Shown: piece by piece, positions 18,061 to 26,292 of the stretch
How positions within the stretch are numbered: position 1 is the stretch's first letter
Layout of the letters: the number at the start of each line of letters is the position of its first letter
Source of the DNA: JAEUHQ01 sp964538915
GTDB lineage: Bacteria > Planctomycetota > UBA1135 > UBA2386
DNA length: 64,000 nt
Assembly (NCBI GenBank): GCA_964538915.1
Contig: CAZIFB010000011.1
Span: 1-64,000 of the forward strand
Direction of reading: 5' to 3'
Position numbers and translations under genes: made by a program
Notes under the pieces: generated by a model
The model's input: the letters and a program-made list of their open reading frames with translations, nothing else
Databases searched by the model: none
Told to the model about the DNA's origin: nothing

Positions 18061-19221
18061 CTACGGCAGGAACTTCTGCGCTTCCTTCAGCTTGTTCGGC
18101 AGGTACTCCTCGATGACGAAGTTGAGGCCGTGCTTCGCGAGTGCCTGCTGCTCGGCGCGCTTGTCGCTCTTCAGCATCATCTCGATCGCCTTCTGCCACT
18201 CCTTGTGCGCCTGGAAGAACGGGTCGTTCTTCAGCATGTCCTGCGCGCGCTTGCGGTCGACGTCCTTCAGGTCGTGCGTCGGCAGGTCGTAGTCGACGAC
18301 GTCCTGCGGGGACACGCCGAGGAAGCGCGCCTGCGGGACGCAGAAGAACTGATTCAGGTGCACGGCATTGCCCGAGCCGACCTTCAGCGTGCGGTAGATG
18401 TTGCTGAAGGCGTACGGATCGCAGTCGTTGAACGCGTAGACCGCGAGCTTGTGCGTGTCGGCGAGCTTGCGCACGAAGCGCCGCGTCGCGCGCGTCGGCA
18501 CACCCGCGGTGCCGATCAGGATGCAGTTCGCGGTGCGCCAGTAGTTGTGCTGCGAGAGGCGCTCGAACATGCCGATGGTCTCGATGACCAGGATGAACTT
18601 CGCCTTCGTCTCGAAGCCGAGGTGTTCGACGGAGCTCGGGATCGAGTACGCGCCGGACCCGAAGCCCGTGCAGTCGATGCGCAGCGGGCGGCCCGACTCG
18701 CGGTCGCGGTCGAGCACGACGAGCTGGCCGGCGACCTTGCCGCCGTGCTCGTCGGCCTTGAAGCGCAGGTGTTCGCGCATCACGCCGTCGAGCGAGAAGA
18801 GCGCTTCGATGTCGTCCATCGTCGCGTCGCTCTCGGGCTGCTCGTCGAACTTGGCCTCTTCCCAGTTCTTCGACACGTAGTACGCCTCTCGTTTCGTCGC
18901 GAAGTCGTCTTCGTCGACGAGTTGCTGCGAGAGGGCCATCATCTTCAGCGTCTGCGCGAACGACTTGACGGTGTTCACGGACAGCGTGCGCTCGACGCGC
19001 GAGCGGCCCATCACGAAGTAGCCGTCCTTCTTGTCGTAGCGCGCGTTCTTCAGCGAGCGGTCGGGGAACTTCAGCTCGGGCTTCCCTTGCTCGAGGATCG
19101 CCTTGTGCACGTGGGTCGCGCACGCCTTGATCTCACGCAGGGTGACCTTGTCGAGATCGCTGAGAGGGCCGCGGTCCTTCTTCTTCGGCTGGGGCTTCGG
19201 GGTGAACTTCTTGGCTGCCAT
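18061..19221 (-). CDS. top6A: DNA topoisomerase VI subunit A (Spo11/Top6A family)
   Basis: The 386-aa product is the DNA-cleaving subunit of type IIB topoisomerase. A winged-helix region carries the tyrosine pair of REAYYVSKNW at residues 114-115, which holds the catalytic tyrosine that attacks DNA. The Toprim domain has the metal-binding Glu214 (LVIETIG) and the DxD pair Asp266/Asp268 (NDCDPY). The Lys-rich N-terminus (AAKKFTPKPQPKKK) may contact DNA. Family members pair with Top6B to relax and decatenate DNA using ATP. The gene follows top6B after 51 bases and converges with the chemoreceptor gene. All key residues are present, so I expect an active enzyme. Confidence 0.92.
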   Translation of the reverse strand: MAAKKFTPKPQPKKKDRGPLSDLDKVTLREIKACATHVHKAILEQGKPELKFPDRSLKNARYDKKDGYFVMGRSRVERTLSVNTVKSFAQTLKMMALSQQLVDEDDFATKREAYYVSKNWEEAKFDEQPESDATMDDIEALFSLDGVMREHLRFKADEHGGKVAGQLVVLDRDRESGRPLRIDCTGFGSGAYSIPSSVEHLGFETKAKFILVIETIGMFERLSQHNYWRTANCILIGTAGVPTRATRRFVRKLADTHKLAVYAFNDCDPYAFSNIYRTLKVGSGNAVHLNQFFCVPQARFLGVSPQDVVDYDLPTHDLKDVDRKRAQDMLKNDPFFQAHKEWQKAIEMMLKSDKRAEQQALAKHGLNFVIEEYLPNKLKEAQKFLP

Positions 19222-19272
19222 GGGTGGGTTCCGTCTCGGTTGGGTTCTCGTGCGGTGGCGCTGCGACTCGAC

Positions 19273-21015
19273 TCAGAGCTTGCGCGACTTCTCGAGCACG
19301 GCGGTGAGGTTGTCGCGCGCCTTCGTCGCGTCCTTCTCGTCGAGCTTGAGGATGTCCTTCAGCGCGATGACGAGGTGGGGGATGTAGACCTCGATGTAGT
19401 TGCGCTTCTTGAACTCGTTCGCGAGCTTCTTGCCCTTGCGAACGTGCGTGCCGAGCTTCCTGCCTGCGTCCATCAACGCCAGGCGCAGCTCCTCGAGGAT
19501 CTCGTCGTACGACGCGATCGCCTCCTTCGCCTCGCTGGTGAACGGCACCCAGACCGATGCGAAGTGCACGAAGATCACCATCGGGCCGATCGGCAGGGCG
19601 CCGCGCGGCTGCTGCAGCCCGTAGTTCTTCCAGTTGCAGTCGATGACGGCTTTGCTGATCGCGCACGCCGACTGCTGGAACACGAGCGGCACGCGGTTGG
19701 CGAAGCGGATGAGGCGCACCGGTTCGTCGGCGGCGCCCATCAGCACTTCCTGGTTCTCCGGCTTCTTCGTCGCGACCTCGACGATCTTGCCGCTCTCCGT
19801 CATGTGCAGCGTGTCGCCGGGCTTGCCGTAGGCGATGCCCACCTCGATCGCGAACGGATGGCCGCGGTAGACGACCGGCTTCCTCGACGTCGCCACGTAG
19901 AAGTCGGCTTCGACCTCCTTCTTGAGGCCCGTGATGATCAGGTCCTCGCCGATCGGTGCGATGCACGACAGCGGCGGCGCCATGATCTTCGTCTGGTCGA
20001 TCGCCGCCTTGATCTTCGCGACGTCGCTCGTCTCGAGCCGGCGCGGGTTGCTCTCGGGCTTGATGCCGGCCTTGGTGCAGATCTCCTTCGCGACCGTCGG
20101 GCCGACGCGCGAGAAGTCCTCCTGCAGGAACGCGCTGACGGTGCGGTTCTCGCTCTCGTTGACCATCTTCAGCAGCACGCCGAGCTCGACGCCGTGCGGG
20201 TGCGGCTTGATCTCCTCGACCTCGGGCGGCAGTTCCTTCGTCGCGCGCTGGTACTCGATGACGTTGCCGTCCGGATCCGTGTAGTGCAGGTACACGTGCG
20301 GGTTGGCGACGGCCATCAGCTTCAGGAACTCGTCGACGCTCTTCTGGCCGCGGCGGTACTCGCCTTCGAGGTCGATCGACACCTCGGTGCCGTGATCCTT
20401 CTCGCCCCAGTCGAACGGCTTCTGCACCACGTCGGGCCGGTTCTTCGCGGTGTCGATCGTGATCTCGAAGGCGGTCGCCTGCGCGCGCTTGCCGGGCTTG
20501 CTCTTCACCCGCACCGGGTTGCCCGTGGTCAGCAAGCCGTACATGCCCGCCGCGCTGATGCCGATGCCCTGCTGGCCGCGACTCTGGCGCAGCCGGTGGA
20601 ACTTGCTGCCGTAGAGCAGGCGGCCGAACACGTTGCCGACCTGATTCGCGACGATGCCGGGACCGTTGTCCTCGACGGTCATCGTGTACTGCTTCTCGCT
20701 CTGGCCGATGCGCGAGATCTTGACCTTGATGTCGGGCTGGATGCGCGCTTCCTCGCAGGCGTCGAGGCTGTTGTCGACCGCTTCCTTCACCGCGGTGAGC
20801 AGCGCCTTCCGCGGGCTGTCGAAGCCGAGCAAGTGGCGGTTCTTCGTGAAGAACTCGCTCACCGAGATCTCGCGCTGGCGCTTCGCCATCGACTCGGCCG
20901 TCTCGGCCGAGCCCGACTTCGCGCGGGGTTCCTTCGCCTTCGGTTCCTTGGCGGTTGCCATCGTGGTCTTCTCGCTGGCTTCGAACAGGTTCTTCTGACC
21001 GATCTCGGTGCTCAT
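19273..21015 (-). CDS. top6B: DNA topoisomerase VI subunit B (GHKL ATPase)
   Basis: The 580-aa product is the ATPase subunit of topoisomerase VI. The GHKL (Bergerat) fold motifs are EAVDNSLDA (Glu78, Asn82), DNGPG (116-120) and the RGQQGIGISAA lid (146-156). A helix-two-turn-helix and transducer region follow, including the characteristic IAPIGEDLIITGL stretch. The start codon overlaps the stop of the upstream mqnA-like gene (TCAT on the plus strand, 21012-21015), so translation is probably coupled. An Ala/Lys/Glu-rich N-terminal tail of about 45 residues precedes the ATPase. Subunit A follows downstream. Confidence 0.92.
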   Translation of the reverse strand: MSTEIGQKNLFEASEKTTMATAKEPKAKEPRAKSGSAETAESMAKRQREISVSEFFTKNRHLLGFDSPRKALLTAVKEAVDNSLDACEEARIQPDIKVKISRIGQSEKQYTMTVEDNGPGIVANQVGNVFGRLLYGSKFHRLRQSRGQQGIGISAAGMYGLLTTGNPVRVKSKPGKRAQATAFEITIDTAKNRPDVVQKPFDWGEKDHGTEVSIDLEGEYRRGQKSVDEFLKLMAVANPHVYLHYTDPDGNVIEYQRATKELPPEVEEIKPHPHGVELGVLLKMVNESENRTVSAFLQEDFSRVGPTVAKEICTKAGIKPESNPRRLETSDVAKIKAAIDQTKIMAPPLSCIAPIGEDLIITGLKKEVEADFYVATSRKPVVYRGHPFAIEVGIAYGKPGDTLHMTESGKIVEVATKKPENQEVLMGAADEPVRLIRFANRVPLVFQQSACAISKAVIDCNWKNYGLQQPRGALPIGPMVIFVHFASVWVPFTSEAKEAIASYDEILEELRLALMDAGRKLGTHVRKGKKLANEFKKRNYIEVYIPHLVIALKDILKLDEKDATKARDNLTAVLEKSRKL

Positions 21016-21785
21016 CGCGTGGTTTCGGAGTCGTGGTCGACCGGAGCGCGGTCGAGGAACGGGGGATCGCCGGCAGTGGCCAGCCCGTGGGCGCGGCACT
21101 CGGCCCAGAAGCGGGCGAGTCCGCGGCGGTCTTCGTCGTCGAGGTCGTAGTGCGCGGCGCCGTGCGTGCCGTCGACCGCGGCGAGCTTCCGGCCGCGTTC
21201 GCGAGCGGCGCGCAGCGCGGGCAGCACGGCCGCGGCGTCGGCGCCGGCGCGCACGACCCACAGCGCGAACACGAACGGCAGGCCGGTCCATCGCCGCCAT
21301 TCCCGGCCGAGGTCCCAGGCAGAGCGCCGGCCCGGGTCGGCGAGCAGGCCGTTGTCGCCGATGAGCAGCACGAGGTCGTGCGGCAGCGCGTCGGGTGTGC
21401 GGGTCGGCGCGATGGTTTCGAAGCGCACGTCGGCGGCGACGTCGGCGGCGTGTACGTTCGTGAGCAGGAGGCGCAGCAGCGCCACCGAGGTCGCCGAACT
21501 CTGGTCGAGGCCGACGGTGCGGATCGGCGAGCCGGGGCGGCGGAACGCACGCACCGAGCGGATCTCCTGTTTGCACGCGATGCCTAGGCCGGGGGCGATC
21601 ACGTAGCCCGGTGCGCGGATCGCTTCGATCGACGACACGAGGGCGCAGTCGAGGGTGCCGGCGCGCAGACGTTCGATCAGTCGGGTCGGCGCCTCGCGGA
21701 CCAGCGTCACCGCGGGGTCGGAATCCATGCCCGCGAGAAGGGGCGCGCCGACGCCGTACGGGACTCCGCCGATCCGAATGGTCAC
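21012..21785 (-). CDS. mqnA: Chorismate dehydratase (menaquinone futalosine pathway), MqnA family
   Basis: The 257-aa product matches MqnA, which converts chorismate to 3-[(1-carboxyvinyl)oxy]benzoate in the futalosine route to menaquinone. Family features are the N-terminal IRIGGVPYG strand, the RAGTLDCALVSSIE segment, SATSVALLRLLL, HDLVLLIGDNGLL and the near-invariant WRRWTGLPFVFALWVVR. The start is a GTG at 21785; no ATG gives a family-like N-terminus. The stop overlaps the start of top6B by 4 bases. No other mqn gene is visible in the window. MqnD-type relatives share the fold, but length and motifs favour MqnA. Confidence 0.85.
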   Translation of the reverse strand: MTIRIGGVPYGVGAPLLAGMDSDPAVTLVREAPTRLIERLRAGTLDCALVSSIEAIRAPGYVIAPGLGIACKQEIRSVRAFRRPGSPIRTVGLDQSSATSVALLRLLLTNVHAADVAADVRFETIAPTRTPDALPHDLVLLIGDNGLLADPGRRSAWDLGREWRRWTGLPFVFALWVVRAGADAAAVLPALRAARERGRKLAAVDGTHGAAHYDLDDEDRRGLARFWAECRAHGLATAGDPPFLDRAPVDHDSETTR

Positions 21786-21881
21786 GGTTGCTGTCTCCGG
21801 GCCCTGACCGGCCCGAAGGCGCAGGAACATACTCGTGGGGTTCGGCGCGGAAAGCACAAAGCCGGCGTGGGCCCGGTGGGG

Positions 21882-21896
21882 GCGGCCGCGGGCCGC
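21882..21896. repeat. GC-rich hairpin in the divergent mqnA/PQQ-protein intergenic region
   Basis: Arms gcggcc and ggccgc flank a 3-base loop. The 230-base gap (21786-22016) must contain the promoters of two divergent transcripts; I see no clear -35/-10 pairs in it. A TTTTCTTCTC stretch at 21911-21920 is the only AT-leaning spot. Confidence 0.3.
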
Positions 21897-22016
21897 GCTG
21901 CGGTCCGCCGTTTTCTTCTCGAAGCGAAGGCGACCACTCGGCGCCGTCCGTGCGTAGGATTCGCGCTCCCGCGTGCCAGCCCCCCGAGTGCGCAGGACCA
22001 CCAGAGAGGAATGCCC

Positions 22017-23897
22017 ATGCTGCGTACTTCGCTGCTCGCCGCTGCCGCGACGACCCTCACTTCGTTCGCGGTCGCGCAGACCGTCCCGACCGGCTTCGTG
22101 ATCGACACGCTGCTCGCCACCGGCCTCAACGCCAGCAACGACTTCTGCTTCCTGCCCGACGGGCGTGTGCTGGTCGCCGACTCCGCCGGCGCGGTGACGC
22201 TGTTCGCGAACGGGACCGGCGTGCTCGTCGGCACGGTGCCGAACGTCGAGTCCGGCGGCGAACGCGGGCTGCTCAGCATTGCTGCGGATCCCGGCTTCGC
22301 GACGAACGGCTACTTCTACGTCTACTACTCGAGCACGGCCGACAACTTCATGCACGTCGACCGCTTCACGTGCACGGGCGACCTCGGACTCCCGACGAGC
22401 ACGAACCTCGCGTTCCTCGGGTCGAGCCGCTGCGTCGTCATCGCGACGCTGCCCGACAACGCCGGCAACCACAACGGCGGCTCGGTGCGCTTCGGTCCGG
22501 ACGGCAAGCTGTACCTCACCGTCGGCGACGACGCGACGATGTGCAACGCGCAGAGCCTCACGTCGCAGGCAGGCTGTCTGCTCCGCATGGACGTGAGCGG
22601 TCTGCCGGCGGGTGCGAGCACCGTGACGCCGACGTTCTCTTCGCTCGATCCGGGCGACAATCCGAACAGCGCCGCCACCGACTTCAGCCAGCTCGTGCTC
22701 GCGCACGGCCTGCGCAACCCGTTCCGGATGGAGATCGACCCCGTCACCGGCAGCCTGTACATCGGCGACGTCGGTGCCGGCGCGGAGGAGGAGTACTCGG
22801 AGTACGACCGGCCCTCGGTCGGTCCACTGCCGCTCGTCAACTTCGGCTGGCCGTGGCGCGAAGGCGCGAACGCCGGCTTCAGCTGCACGGGTACGCAGCC
22901 GCCGGGACTCGTCGGTCCGCTCGCGTCGGTGTCGCACGGCGGCGGCTGGGCCGCGGTGATGGGCGGCGCGCGCTACCGCAATCTCGGCGGATCGTTCGAC
23001 TTCGGCCCCGCCTACGAAGGCAACGCCTTCTACCTCGACTACTTCGCGGGCGAGCTGCGCCGCCTCGAGAAGACCACGGTGTGGGCGCCCGCCGCTCCCG
23101 TGGCGGGCCAGCCGTCGCCGACGAACTGGGGCTCCGGCTTCGTCAACGTCACGAGCCTTCGCCTCGGTCCGGACGGCGCGCTCTGGTTCACCGAGCGCAA
23201 CGGCGCCGCGTCGTTGAACCGCGTCCGGCCGGTCGGGCCGGTCAACTCGGTGGCCGCGATCAGCGGCGGCGGCCAGATCGCGACGTTCGGCGACGCCTTC
23301 GTGCAGCCGCTCGTCGTCGAGGCGCGCGACACGTCGGGCAACCCCTGGCCGAACGCGCCGGTGACGTTCACCGCCGGTGCCGGCGTCGTGCTGTCGACGA
23401 CGTCTCCGGTGACCGCCGATGCGAACGGCCGCGCGCAGATCTTCGTGCTCGGCTCGCCGACCGGCGCGTTCACGGTCACGGCAAACGCACCCGGCACTCT
23501 CGGCGGCGTCTCGTTCAGCCTGTATGCGCGGCGCTTCCAGGTTATCTCGGCGAGCAACCTGCTCATCTTCTCGATCTCGAACAAGACGAACGCGGTGTCG
23601 CAGCAGATGCCGTACCTCGTGCTGATGTCGTACCCGGGTTCGCCGACGTTCCAGACGTGGTTCGGGCCGCTGTGCACCGACCCGACCTGGCCCGGGACGT
23701 TCGCGGTCGAGGACAGCCTCGGCCTCTACGGCTTCACGTCGCTGTCGGGCAGCTTCGCGATCGGCTCCCCGAGCCTCACGAAGATCTACACGCTGCCGGC
23801 GGGCCTGTTCCCCGGTCTCCTGATGAGCTTCCAGGCGATCGCGTTCGACCAGGTCGACGGCTGGTTCCGCACCAACTGCGCGACGAAGCAGTTCTGA
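22017..23897 (+). CDS. Secreted PQQ-dependent sugar dehydrogenase-like protein (GSDH propeller)
   Basis: The 626-aa product has a signal peptide (residues 1-22). Its six-bladed glucose/sorbosone-dehydrogenase-type propeller carries the family motifs GLLSIAADPGF, HNGGSVRFGPDGKLYLTVGD, LRNPFRMEIDPVTGSLYIGDVG and VNFGWPWREG. These enzymes oxidise sugars with PQQ and calcium. After the propeller comes an invasin-like Ig domain (about 430-510, VTFTAGAGVVLSTTSPVTAD). The chain ends with a region containing PGLLMSFQAIAFDQ, related to the shared C-terminal motif. The start at 22017 is preferred over ATG 22011 because the AGAGAGGA ribosome site then has six bases of spacing. Confidence 0.85.
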   Translation: MLRTSLLAAAATTLTSFAVAQTVPTGFVIDTLLATGLNASNDFCFLPDGRVLVADSAGAVTLFANGTGVLVGTVPNVESGGERGLLSIAADPGFATNGYFYVYYSSTADNFMHVDRFTCTGDLGLPTSTNLAFLGSSRCVVIATLPDNAGNHNGGSVRFGPDGKLYLTVGDDATMCNAQSLTSQAGCLLRMDVSGLPAGASTVTPTFSSLDPGDNPNSAATDFSQLVLAHGLRNPFRMEIDPVTGSLYIGDVGAGAEEEYSEYDRPSVGPLPLVNFGWPWREGANAGFSCTGTQPPGLVGPLASVSHGGGWAAVMGGARYRNLGGSFDFGPAYEGNAFYLDYFAGELRRLEKTTVWAPAAPVAGQPSPTNWGSGFVNVTSLRLGPDGALWFTERNGAASLNRVRPVGPVNSVAAISGGGQIATFGDAFVQPLVVEARDTSGNPWPNAPVTFTAGAGVVLSTTSPVTADANGRAQIFVLGSPTGAFTVTANAPGTLGGVSFSLYARRFQVISASNLLIFSISNKTNAVSQQMPYLVLMSYPGSPTFQTWFGPLCTDPTWPGTFAVEDSLGLYGFTSLSGSFAIGSPSLTKIYTLPAGLFPGLLMSFQAIAFDQVDGWFRTNCATKQF

Positions 23898-23957
23898 GCA
23901 CTCGAGCGCCGCATCCAGCCCAGGCTGTCCCGTCTCGTCGGGGGGCGATGCGTGTGA

Positions 23958-23991
23958 GATCGGCCGAGCGGACCCTGTTCGCCGGCCGATC
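23958..23991 (+). terminator. Inverted repeat between the PQQ-protein and thioredoxin-like genes
   Basis: Arms gatcggccg and cggccgatc (9 bases each) are separated by 16 bases. The repeat lies 60 bases after the upstream stop and about 25 bases before the next start. It could be a terminator or an operator; no T-run follows. Confidence 0.35.
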
Positions 23992-24015
23992 GCGCGCGGA
24001 GCGCCCTCCCGTCCC

Positions 24016-24555
24016 ATGAAGCGTCGCACCGCGTTCTCCCTCGGCACGATCGCCGTGCTGGTCGGCGGCTGGTTCGCGGCCACGTCGCTCGTGCGTTCGC
24101 ACGTCGACGGCCTGATCCAGGCTTCCGTCGGCAAGCCGCTGCCGAAGTTCGCGCTGCGCGACACCGCTGGTCGCGAGTGGAGCGCGGAGGCGCTGCGCGG
24201 GAGGCGCGTCGTCCTGCACTTCTTCCGGTCGCGCTGCCACTCCTGCGATCGCGAGGCGCCGGAGATCCGTGCGCTCGAGAAGGCGCTCGCCGGCGACGTC
24301 GAACTGCTGCACGTCATGACGGATCGCGTGCTCGAGTTCCCGCCCGAACTCACCGCGCAGACCATCTCGGCGAAGGCGTTCGCGCGGCCGATCCTGCTCG
24401 CCGACGCGGCGTTCGTCGACGCGTTCCACCACGTCGACTGGTCGAACGTGACGCCGGTCACCTACATCGTCGACGCGAACGGCGTCGTGCGCTTCGGCCT
24501 TCGCGGTGCGCAGACGGCCGCGGCGATCGAAGGCGCACTCGCGGCGGCGAAGTGA
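24016..24555 (+). CDS. Membrane-anchored thioredoxin-like (TlpA/AhpC-TSA type) protein
   Basis: The 179-aa product has an N-terminal membrane anchor (about residues 8-26) followed by a thioredoxin fold. The motif FFRSRCHSCDREAP contains the CxxC pair Cys74 and Cys77, so it is redox-active with an unusual CHSC dipeptide. The cis-proline region is NVTPVTYIVD. Such proteins reduce or oxidise disulfides outside the cytoplasm, for example in cytochrome maturation. The insert between the CxxC helix and the cis-Pro strand is similar to the TlpA/ResA group. It converges with the metalloprotease gene, whose stop is 7 bases away. Confidence 0.8.
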   Translation: MKRRTAFSLGTIAVLVGGWFAATSLVRSHVDGLIQASVGKPLPKFALRDTAGREWSAEALRGRRVVLHFFRSRCHSCDREAPEIRALEKALAGDVELLHVMTDRVLEFPPELTAQTISAKAFARPILLADAAFVDAFHHVDWSNVTPVTYIVDANGVVRFGLRGAQTAAAIEGALAAAK

Positions 24556-24562
24556 TCCGCGA

Positions 24563-26203
24563 CTACTTCCGCTTCTGCCGCTTGCTCGGCCACGGGTCGC
24601 GCATGTCGACGACCCACTTGCGCCACGTCGTTTCGAGCTGGGGGAGGTCGAGGCCGTCGGTCACCTTGCGCAGCGCCGCCGTGCGCGCCTTCGCGCCGGC
24701 GAGCATCTTCGCTTCGAGCGTCGGCTCCGCGCCGAGCTGCGCGACCTCCGTCCGGTAGGTCGTCTTCGCCGTCTCGAAGTAGTCGGGCAGGATGCGCGTC
24801 CACGCGGGGTTGGCGGCGGCCTCCTTGCTGGCCTTCAGGAAGTACACGAACGACCACGCGGCGGCGTAGTAGTGGCGGGCTCGCGCCGGGTTGTAGAACT
24901 CGCCGCGCTCGGCCTTCAGGAGTCGCTCGAGCGGAACGAAGCCGTCGCCGTACTCGCACATGTCCTTCGCGAGGTGGATGCGCCAGGGTGACGGGTCGAT
25001 GCGCGTCACGCTCTTCGTCGTCTCGGAGATCACGGCGCCCGAGTAGTAGTCGCCGTAGCCCTCGTTGAACCAGTCGTGCGGTGCGAACTCGCCGACCGCG
25101 TAGTGCATGTACTGGTGCAGCGCTTCGTGGTAGAGCACGAGCAGCGAGTCGTCGTTGGTGAGCACGCGGCCCCGCATCGCCTTCCGCTCGTCGTCGTCGA
25201 GCGTCTTCATCGTGTACGAGTAGTCGAAGAAGACGAGCTCCTCGTTGCCCGGGTGCCAGTAGCCGCCGGTGCTGGGCGGGCCGCCGTACTGGTGGTACTC
25301 CTCGCGGGTGCGGCAGACGCGCACGACGCTGAGGGCTTCGATCGGCGCGGGCGTCGGGAAGTGCTGCGAGTACAGCACGCGCATCGCCTCGATCTCCCGC
25401 GCGATCTGCTTGATCAGCCCCTCGCTCTTCGAGTGATGCACGATCAGGTAGTTCTCGGTGTCGACCGCCTTCCATCCGCGCGCGAGATCGGCGCGCGCCT
25501 TCTTTCGCGCCGGGATCGAGCGCAGCGGGCTGTTCTCGTAGAGGCGATCGAGGTTCTGCTCCGCGGCGTCGCTGGAGTCACCCTCGGTGAGCGCAAGGCT
25601 GCCCGCGACCTTGAGGAGTTGTTTCTCGAAGGCTGCCTGGTGCGGCGTCAGTGTGTGCCCGTACACACCGAAGGTCGTGTTGCCCTGGTCGAAGCGCACG
25701 AGGTAGCCGACCGGCCGGACCTGGGTGCGATCGTCGAACCACTGACCCGTGAAGCGCATCGTGAAGTGCCCCGGCTTCTTCGGCACCTCCGTGAGGCTCC
25801 ATTGTTCGCGGAAGCGCGCTGTGAACCCGGTCCACGTCGTGACGCGGTTCTGCGACTCCATCGCCTCGCGAACGGTCGTCGGCTTCTGCGGCGGCGCTGG
25901 CTCGGGCGACTTCGCGCCGGTGACCGGGCCGACCTGGTCGAACACGAACGTCTGGATCTCCGGCGTCACGCCGCGGTAGACCTCGCCGAGGCTCTTCAGG
26001 TCGCCGGGCCACTGCTTCAGCAGGAACTTCGCGACGAGAACCTGCTCCGTCGGCGGCATCGGCAGCTCTTCGTAGGCGCTCGGGTAGATGAACGAGAGGC
26101 GCGCGAGCTTGTTCTCGTACGTCCGGAAGCCGGGAGGTGCCTGCGCGCTGCCGGTCGTCGCGAAGCAGAGGGCCAGCAGGGTGGCGGAGACGGCGTCGCG
26201 CAT
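24563..26203 (-). CDS. Secreted zinc metalloprotease-like protein (DUF1570-type gluzincin)
   Basis: The 546-aa product has a signal peptide (residues 1-20). The N-terminal 200 residues are a mixed region with an Ala/Pro-rich linker. The C-terminal half carries the zinc motif HEALH at residues 359-363 and, downstream, FNEGYGDYYSG with Glu381, in the arrangement of gluzincin peptidases. Similar DUF1570 proteins are frequent in planctomycetes and have no known substrate. The start at 26203 begins the signal peptide. It is divergent from the amidohydrolase gene with an 89-base gap. Confidence 0.8.
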   Translation of the reverse strand: MRDAVSATLLALCFATTGSAQAPPGFRTYENKLARLSFIYPSAYEELPMPPTEQVLVAKFLLKQWPGDLKSLGEVYRGVTPEIQTFVFDQVGPVTGAKSPEPAPPQKPTTVREAMESQNRVTTWTGFTARFREQWSLTEVPKKPGHFTMRFTGQWFDDRTQVRPVGYLVRFDQGNTTFGVYGHTLTPHQAAFEKQLLKVAGSLALTEGDSSDAAEQNLDRLYENSPLRSIPARKKARADLARGWKAVDTENYLIVHHSKSEGLIKQIAREIEAMRVLYSQHFPTPAPIEALSVVRVCRTREEYHQYGGPPSTGGYWHPGNEELVFFDYSYTMKTLDDDERKAMRGRVLTNDDSLLVLYHEALHQYMHYAVGEFAPHDWFNEGYGDYYSGAVISETTKSVTRIDPSPWRIHLAKDMCEYGDGFVPLERLLKAERGEFYNPARARHYYAAAWSFVYFLKASKEAAANPAWTRILPDYFETAKTTYRTEVAQLGAEPTLEAKMLAGAKARTAALRKVTDGLDLPQLETTWRKWVVDMRDPWPSKRQKRK

Positions 26204-26292
26204 GGCGCGGGACGATAGCGCGGCGCCGCCTCGCGGTGCGGCGACTTCGCCCATGCGCCAACACGGTGCGTCCGTTCGGCGTAGTCCAGTGC

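Noticed and set aside
18130..21150. Plus-strand frame across the topoisomerase VI genes
   Set aside because: Antisense shadow; topoisomerase homology is on the minus strand.
21800..24461. Long open frame on the strand opposite the PQQ-protein and thioredoxin-like genes
   Set aside because: It runs in-frame into mqnA but reads as Arg- and Ala-rich low-complexity sequence above 21785, with no homology; it is a shadow of the genes on the plus strand in GC-rich DNA.
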